Part shown: positions 58,174-64,000 of the stretch, in pieces
Layout: each line of letters begins with the position of its first letter
Position numbering within the stretch: position 1 is the stretch's first letter
Origin: Thermothelomyces thermophilus ATCC 42464
Lineage: Eukaryota > Ascomycota > Sordariomycetes > Sordariales > Chaetomiaceae
DNA: 64,000 nt
Direction of reading: 5' to 3'
Assembly: GCF_000226095.1 (NCBI RefSeq)
Contig: NC_016478.1
Location: forward strand, 2,470,001-2,534,000
Program-made: the position numbers and the translations under genes
The notes under the pieces: model-generated
The model's database searches: none
Seen by the model: the letters and a program-made list of their open reading frames with translations, nothing else
What the model was told of the DNA's origin: nothing

Positions 58174-60533
58174 ATGATGGGCGTCTTTAAAGACGAATCG
58201 CAGGCGCCCGATGCTGATAATCAACCAACTCCCCACGCGGTCGAGAATAAAACAGAGTCAGCGACAGAACATCAGCGAACTGTCGGCGAACACGCTACCG
58301 AAATGCCCCCGGGCGGCAAGCCGCGGCTCAACACGCTGCGGCGCGAGGTCGACTTAAGCTCGCTTTTGAACTCCGGCGAAAAGACCGAGTTGACGGCGCT
58401 CGTTGGCAGGGTGACCGAGTCTATGCTCAAGGATCTCACCCAGCTGTTCGATCCCGTTCGTCCCGACGGCAAGGCGGAGGCAACGCGCACCACCTTCTGG
58501 AGCAGATTGCCTAATTACCTCAAGGATCTGAGCCTGGGCGACCCTTCGAATGGCGCCCAGGCCCGTGCCAACCACGTGGAGAACGTCAAGCCCTCTAGCT
58601 CCAAGAAGACGGGTAAGGCCCAAGACAAGCGCGGCGACGCCCACAGTGCTGCTGGCGCCCCGAACCGAGAAGAGAATGACGTGGTGCCGCGGCTTCAGGA
58701 GCTGAAGAAGGAGGCTCTGCTGCATTTCAAGAAGTGGCAGGTGGCTGTCAACAAGAGGATCAACGACATCTCGATCAAGAGAAGCCCGGATTCCCAGCCT
58801 GACCCGGCATCTGCTGGCTCAAAAAAGCGTCCGCCGCTCAATAAGAGAGGTAAATCAAGCGGTAGGGCTCTCCCACCCGGCGCTCGGCCTTTCAGTCTGC
58901 TGACGAGGTCACAGGTCCAAAGACTGCATCCACGCCAGCCATTATCAGCCTGGAAGCGGACCCTGTTCTGGTACAGCTCTACCCGCCCGTCCCGACAACG
59001 CTCTCATCTTGGCCCGCCGAGAAGAGGTGTCTCCTGCTTCACGCGTTGCTTCTCCTGCTGTTGTCCATCGAGAATTATGGCGCGTATACCCGCACTCTGC
59101 TCCAGAGGATGACATCGGCTCTTCAACTGCCTCTGCGCGTCCTCACCGAAGACGAGCTCAGGGTGTGCGGTGCCTTGGCCCAGATTGCCAAGGACATCCC
59201 ACCCGAGTTTCTGGCACCAAAGAGGAGTGAGGATAACAAACCCCCTAAACGGTGGAGGGCTGGACTGGGAGGAACATCTGCAGCCACTATTCCGGTGTCG
59301 GCCAGCGGCATGGCCGCAGCACTTGAGGCAGCCCGTATCGGATCCGTTCTTGGTATTGTTGGGATTCCGGGCACGGCCGCAGCGAGTCTTCTTGGTATTA
59401 TGGGCGAAAATAGCCTGGCTGCAGGGCAATTGTTTGGCATATATGGCACCAGGAACCCCGGCAAGATGATGGATCACTACCTCAAGGATGTCGGTGACTT
59501 CGCCTTCCTACCGCTCCGCGGTTCGACGGGCGAGAATCTCGAGCTTGGGAAGATCGCCCCCGAAAGCCGCCGTCTGCGAGTCATCCTAGGCATCAGTGGA
59601 TGGCTGACAAGCAAGGACGATGCAATAAGTCCTTGGCAGTGCTTGGGTCACCAGAGCGAGGTGTACGCTGTCCGATGGGAGCTCGACGCCTTAGGGAAGC
59701 TGGGAAGCTCGTTCGATACGCTTGTGCGGAGCGCGGCATGGTCCATGGCAAAGAAGGAAATCATGGCTCGGGCCAGTTGTGAGCCACGCACCAGGCCCCC
59801 TAGCCGCTCTGCCATGATGGCTAACCAGCATGGGCCAGTATTCTCCAACTTGATAGACAGTTACTGGCCGGAGAGCCTGCTCAGGATGAGCAAGATCATC
59901 GACAACAATTGGAATAACGGCATGGTTCGCGCCGACAAGCTCGGTGCTGCTCTCGCCGACGTCATCATGAGCAAGGCGCAGGGTGAGCGCGGAGTTTCGC
60001 TGATCGGTTATAGTCTCGGTGCCCGTGCCATCTACGCCTGTCTGATGTGTCTCGCCGAGAAGCGAGCGTTTGGACTCGTAGAGAACGCCATTTTGATTGG
60101 GACGCCGGCACCATCCGAGCCTCTGGCGTGGTGTGCCATGAAGAGCGTGGTGCCTGGTAGGCTGATCAACGTGTATTCGGAAAACGATTACATCCTCGGG
60201 TTCCTCTATCGGACTGGTAGCATCGAGTTTGGCCTTGCGGGTCTGCAGCGCATCATCGGGGTTGATGGCATCGAGAATGTGGATGTCACTGCTAAGGTCA
60301 GTATCCACCCTCGATACCAATACCTCGTGGGCAGCATCTTGCGACACATCGGTTGGGAAGACACGGACACGGCACAGATTGCCAGGGACGAGGCCGAGAT
60401 GTCTTTCTATGACGACCGCAACCGGAAGCACGAGGAGCGACGGGACGCAGTGGAGCTTAGTAAAGTGGCAGCCAACAAGGAAAATGGGCAGGGGATTATC
60501 CGGACCAGAATGCGGAAGAAGAACAAGAAGTGA
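58174..60533 (+). CDS. DUF726 alpha/beta-hydrolase membrane protein (TMCO4/Mil1-like)
   Basis: Member of the DUF726 family (human TMCO4, yeast YFL034W/Mil1), predicted lipase-like hydrolases tied to internal membranes; no substrate can be stated. Two exons, 58174-58849 and 58915-60533 (about 764 aa). The first ~230 residues are charged and low-complexity. Exon 2 starts PKTASTPAIISLEADPV and reaches a hydrophobic run (LLLHALLLLLLSI), then a Gly/Ala-rich membrane-like hairpin (AALEAARIGSVLGIVGIPGT). The hydrolase core has ILGISGWLTSKDD, and the nucleophile elbow GYSLGAR with Ser about 592, then NAILIGTPAP and NVYSENDYILGFLYR, which carries a likely catalytic Asp. The Lys/Arg-rich C terminus is cytosol-like. 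Start is the first of two adjacent ATGs. Confidence 0.9.
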
Positions 60534-60899
60534 GATGGCGGGTCAGATACGGTTGTCGGGTTTGCTTGAGGCACACAAGTCTTGGAGAGGCTGGCTTTAG
60601 TAGGAGGATAAGCGGCAGAGAAGGTTATGGTATCTATGTTCATTGTATTAGCACGCGGCGCTTTAGCCCCAGTGGGCATTATCTGAGAGGACTGACAGCA
60701 TAGCCTGATGATGATGATGATGATGATGCTTGGGCCCCTGTAGCGTCGACTGATTTGTTGGTGACCAGGACAAGCCCGAATAAGATGAGAACACCGCTTC
60801 TCTCCCCGGAGAAGCACTGAAGAGGGTCCAGAATTGAACCCATAGCGTTTGCCTCGCTTCAACGTCCTTTTGGCGTTCTGCGCGCGGCACACGCCAAAG
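60534..60899. other. Short spacer between convergent DUF726 and gatC genes
   Basis: Contains 3' UTRs and an ATG-repeat microsatellite at 60706-60728. Nothing else seen. Confidence 0.6.
60706..60728. repeat. Trinucleotide (ATG)n microsatellite
   Basis: About seven to eight perfect ATG/GAT units in non-coding DNA between two convergent genes. Confidence 0.9.
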
Positions 60900-61613
60900 T
60901 TACGACCCTCGGTCGAACCCTTCCACAAACCCATTGCTCGTAGCAGCAGCGCCCTTCCCGCTCCTTACAACGAAATATCTCCCGACTTTTTCCGCCGCAC
61001 ACCCCAGAACATCCCAGTCCTCCACGCCCTCGATCTGCTTCTGCCCCTGCCCGCCTTTTCCCCCAGACGTCGTCGCCGTGCCCGTCCTCCTCCTCCGCGG
61101 GCGTCTGCAGCGGCCCACGACCTCCTCCTCGGCCAGCGCGTGCCGGAGGGTGTCCACGGTGACGGTGGCCTCGCGCAGCCCCGCGGGTGTCTCGTCGCGG
61201 ATCGAGGGGAGCGGGTCGACGCCGTCGGTGTCGACGCGCTGGACGTCGCGCACAAAGTGCAGCTGCGCGTCCAGGTCGGCCAGCATGCGGCGCGCCTCGG
61301 CGTCGTCCGCGGGCTGCGGCAGGGCCGAGAGGCGGAGGAGGTGGCTTAGCTGGTCTGGCGTGATGGAGGGTTCTTTTTGTGGTGGTTGCGATGATGAAGG
61401 CGATCGTGACGCGGACGGCGGGAGGAGGGTGCGGACCGACCAGGTCGGCTTGGAGAGGAGGGCGTAAGGGTCATGTTGCGGCCGGTGGGCGTCGTGGTGG
61501 GACGGCTGAGAGGAGGACGAGGAAGACTGGCGGGTTTGGCCGGTTTGGCGGGATAGGAGTCGCAGTGTCCCCGCGAGGCGCGGCAAGGCGCGGCACGGCC
61601 ACGGGCTGGCCAT
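60900..61613 (-). CDS. gatC: Glutamyl-tRNA(Gln) amidotransferase subunit C, mitochondrial
   Basis: Part of the GatCAB-type amidotransferase that converts Glu-tRNA(Gln) to Gln-tRNA(Gln) in mitochondria. Single exon, 237 aa. N-terminal ~35 residues are Arg/Ser/Leu-rich with no acidic residues, consistent with a targeting presequence. The GatC core lies at about 82-165: SITPDQLSHLLRLSALP, then LHFVRDVQRVDTDGVDPLPS and RDETPAGLREA, matching the helix-loop pattern of bacterial GatC (about 95 aa). After the core is a basic/Gly-rich insertion, then a conserved-looking end (WDVLGCAAEKVGRYFVVRSGKG). The upstream open frame has no better ATG. Confidence 0.9.
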   Translation of the reverse strand: MASPWPCRALPRLAGTLRLLSRQTGQTRQSSSSSSQPSHHDAHRPQHDPYALLSKPTWSVRTLLPPSASRSPSSSQPPQKEPSITPDQLSHLLRLSALPQPADDAEARRMLADLDAQLHFVRDVQRVDTDGVDPLPSIRDETPAGLREATVTVDTLRHALAEEEVVGRCRRPRRRRTGTATTSGGKGGQGQKQIEGVEDWDVLGCAAEKVGRYFVVRSGKGAAATSNGFVEGFDRGS

Positions 61614-62190
61614 GTTTGCTGCTGCGACCTTGTCTGGTTTGCGGTATTGGATCGTTTCCCGAGAGGCTGAGACGAGATAGGTTCGAAGCTTAAGGCGGAG
61701 CTGCGAGCGTACAGTACTGCTACGTTGGTGTACTCTGTAGTGTGCTATCAAGTACACGTACACCTAAGGTTGGGATTAAACTTTGGTTCGTGGACGGAAT
61801 TTACAAATTATTGGATAAAAAGACCGCTTTCCTACTTGGACAGACTTTACTGCGTACGGAGTACGGATTACACTACTGATGTGCGGATCCGTATGTACGG
61901 TACATACATACAAGTAAGTACTCCGTATGGTAATCTTGAAATCACGCTAAACTGATAGGGAAGTTCAAACGGGACCCAACGCGCAACACCTGGCGTCATA
62001 GCTTCAGCCCTGTAAGCTTTGAGAAAGTCCAGTTGGCCCACACGCCCCGCCCCCTCTAACGCATAGGCACGGCTTGAGCGACTGGCGGTATAATACACTA
62101 CAGCAACGCGACCACACGATCCTTGATTGACAACGAACCCCCTCCCCTGTGTACCAGAACCCTTCAGGAAATCACTGAAACGACGACACC
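61614..62190. other. Divergent promoter region between gatC and sec17
   Basis: Carries a dense group of dispersed motifs: TACGGAGTA at 61855-61863 overlapping TACGGATTA at 61862-61870, a GTATGTACGGTACATACATAC run, then TACTCCGTA at 61919-61927. No gene seen. Confidence 0.65.
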
Positions 62191-63333
62191 ATGGCTCTCG
62201 ACCCACGCGCGCTTGAAGAGAAGGTGCGCCCTCCTTTCCCCCTCATCTCCTCGGCGTTCGTTGTACCCCTCGCACAGCTACTGAACAACTTGATGCACCG
62301 CAGGCCAAGAAGACGCTTCAGAGCGCAGGCGGAGGTTTCAGCTTCTTCAGCAGCAACAAGGAAGAAAAGTATCTAAATGCCGCCGATCTCTACGTCCAGG
62401 CGGCCAACGCCTACCGGATGGAGAGGATGAGTACGTCGGAGCGAGCGCCCACGCGATTGCCAGAGTCGTGCTGACCCTCCCCCCCCCCCCCCCCCCGCGG
62501 GAAACAGATAAGGAAGCGGGACAGTGCTTCGAGGCGGCGGCCAAGATCCACCAGGAGAAGTTGAACGAGCCGGACGACGCGGCCAACCAGATGGTCGACG
62601 CCTTCAAGGTCTACCGCAAAGACTACCCCCAAGACGCCATCCGCTGCATCAAGGCGGCCATCGCCCGGTACCAGGCCAAGGGCAACTTCCGCCGGGCGGC
62701 ATCCCACCTCGAAAACGCGGCCGAGCTGCTCGAGGAGACCGGTGATCGCAAGTCCGCCATGCCGTTCTACAGCGACGCGGCGCGCTTCTACGAGGAGGAT
62801 GGGGCGAAAGCGTGAGTAATAATTCACTGCGCTCCTTCAAGTTTCTTTTTTCCCCCCTTCTCTTTTTCCCCGTTTACTTCATCTGGGGTTGAATTATCCA
62901 TTGACGCTGTCGCGATAGTCTGGCGAACAAGAACTGGCTCAAACTGGCCGATGCTGCCGGTTTGGACGGCGACTACTTCAAGGCGGTGGAGCACTACGAA
63001 AAGGTGGCCGACTCGTCCCTCGATAACCAGCTGATGAAGTACTCGGTCAAAGACTACTGGTTCAAGGCGGGCATTTGCATCCTGGCGACCAAGGACCTCG
63101 TCAGTGCGCGCCGAAACCTAGAGAGGTACAAGGAGAAGGACCCGTCGTTTGCGACGCAGCGAGAGTGCCAGCTCCTTTCGGACTTGATCGAAGCCATCGA
63201 AGCTGGGGACCAAGAGGTATTCACCGACAAACTGTATGCATACAACCAGATGAGCCCGCTCGATAAGTGGAAGACCGAGATCCTGCTTAGGATCAAGAAC
63301 CAGATCGAAGAGGCGGACAATGAGTTTTCTTGA
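62191..63333 (+). CDS. sec17: Sec17 / alpha-SNAP, NSF adaptor for SNARE disassembly
   Basis: Cytosolic adaptor that recruits the NSF/Sec18 ATPase to SNARE complexes so they can be taken apart and reused. Four exons: 62191-62223, 62304-62430, 62508-62811, 62919-63333 (292 aa, the same length as yeast and animal alpha-SNAP). The helical TPR-like sheet is visible: KYLNAADLYVQAANAYRMER, AAKIHQEKLNEPDDAANQMV, DAIRCIKAAIARYQAKGNF, DAARFYEEDGAKALANKNW and the conserved C-terminal DKWKTEILLRIKNQI, which contacts NSF. Exon 1 encodes only 11 residues (MALDPRALEEK). Intron 2 contains a run of about 18 C directly before the acceptor region. Confidence 0.97.
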
Positions 63334-64000
63334 GTGGTACTGCCTTGATGGTGTTGGCGTTTGGGATTATAGAGCAAGTAATCGATGGCCCGGGCAAACC
63401 CAGAAAGTTACAAGACTTGAATCACTGTGTGAGAGAGAGAGATTGGCTGCTTCGAAGGCCGTTAGAAGTGTGCCTGGTTGAATACGAACGGCAGGGGCCT
63501 ACTTAAGCCGCGCGGACGACTCCCGTGTGGCCTTTACCCCGACACAAGAGGCCCGTCTGAGTACGCTACAGGGCCTACTGACAAGCTTGAATCCGTGTCC
63601 CTGGTAAAGCTACTAGGTACTCACGCCTACTGACGCGGTTACAGCACACTGCTGAAACATTGTGGTCGGCCTGCATAATGAGCAACACATGGGCGATGTC
63701 GCTGCCTACCTATGCTCCGCATCCTGCTCATATCGTCTCCGCGCTGCACCTTGTCCAGAGAGAAAGGACAGAATGATAGGGTATGGGGAAATGGTATTAT
63801 CTCCTACCTCAAATGGCAAACACCCACGGTGCGAGAAATCTACCTTGAGCATATATGTGGTGGCGGCCGTGGTCCGCTGCTAGTCCGTCGTGGAAGCTAC
63901 TCATAGCTCTGTTTCTCGGTCGACTGTTGGTCGGTCCCAGATGCTGAGTCTGTCTGTTTGCGCATTGCCCGCTGATAAACGAGCTCGATGGATGAACATC
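63334..64000. other. Downstream of sec17 to window end
   Basis: Holds the sec17 3' UTR. No recognisable gene or repeat; open frames here are short and overlapping. Confidence 0.6.

Noticed and set aside
60828-60860. Sequence resembling a minus-strand tRNA T-loop near AATTGAACCC
   Set aside because: No anticodon arm or acceptor stem can be formed.
1-64000. Intact transposon, secondary-metabolite cluster, CRISPR or rRNA genes
   Set aside because: No transposase, reverse transcriptase, synthase or long repeat seen; all supported genes are single-copy housekeeping types.

Overview
The window is nuclear DNA of a filamentous ascomycete, most likely a Sordariomycete close to the Neurospora/Chaetomium group. 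The evidence is: split genes with GT-AG introns of roughly 50-185 nt, GC-rich coding exons in less GC-rich spacers, a filamentous-fungal gene repertoire (full-length Ira/NF1 RasGAP, arg-12-type ornithine carbamoyltransferase, GatC-type mitochondrial amidotransferase subunit), and no operon-like packing. I see no rRNA, tRNA, CRISPR array or intact transposon. The species assignment is inference only.

I support 16 protein-coding genes, with exon models checked for reading-frame continuity at every junction. In order: 1-5548 gene-poor spacer; ira1/NF1 RasGAP (minus, 10 exons); rat1 5'-3' exoribonuclease (minus); uso1 Golgi tether (plus); rmt3/PRMT3 arginine methyltransferase (plus); OPT-family transporter (minus); rav1 V-ATPase regulator (minus, 7 exons); tag1-like vacuolar membrane protein (minus); mitochondrial ornithine carbamoyltransferase (plus) convergent with ilv6, the acetolactate synthase regulatory subunit (minus); KHDC4-like KH protein (plus, 8 exons including a 22-nt microexon); TRAPPC13 (plus); a second gene-poor stretch of 4.5 kb with one probable gene relic; a DENN-domain protein with an internal C1 finger (plus); ypi1 PP1 regulator (minus); a DUF726 alpha/beta hydrolase (plus); mitochondrial gatC (minus); sec17/alpha-SNAP (plus).

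Most genes are housekeeping. Several act in membrane traffic and vacuole/Golgi function (uso1, TRAPPC13, DENN, sec17, rav1, tag1-like), but there is no co-oriented cluster, so this is probably coincidental. The clearest regulatory logic is at ornithine carbamoyltransferase and ilv6. Both are mitochondrial amino-acid biosynthesis genes, and each has a perfect Gcn4/CPC-1 site (TGASTCA) within about 175 bp upstream of its ATG, as expected for cross-pathway control.

The most unusual signal is outside the genes: a family of short sequences (TACGGAGTA, its complement TACTCCGTA, and the variant TACGGATTA/TAATCCGTA) occurs 19 times, always outside the modelled exons and introns and far above chance. 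One site forms the perfect 16-bp palindrome TACGGAGTACTCCGTA. GTACATACATAC-like runs share the same spacers. I did not find a candidate for a novel multi-gene system.
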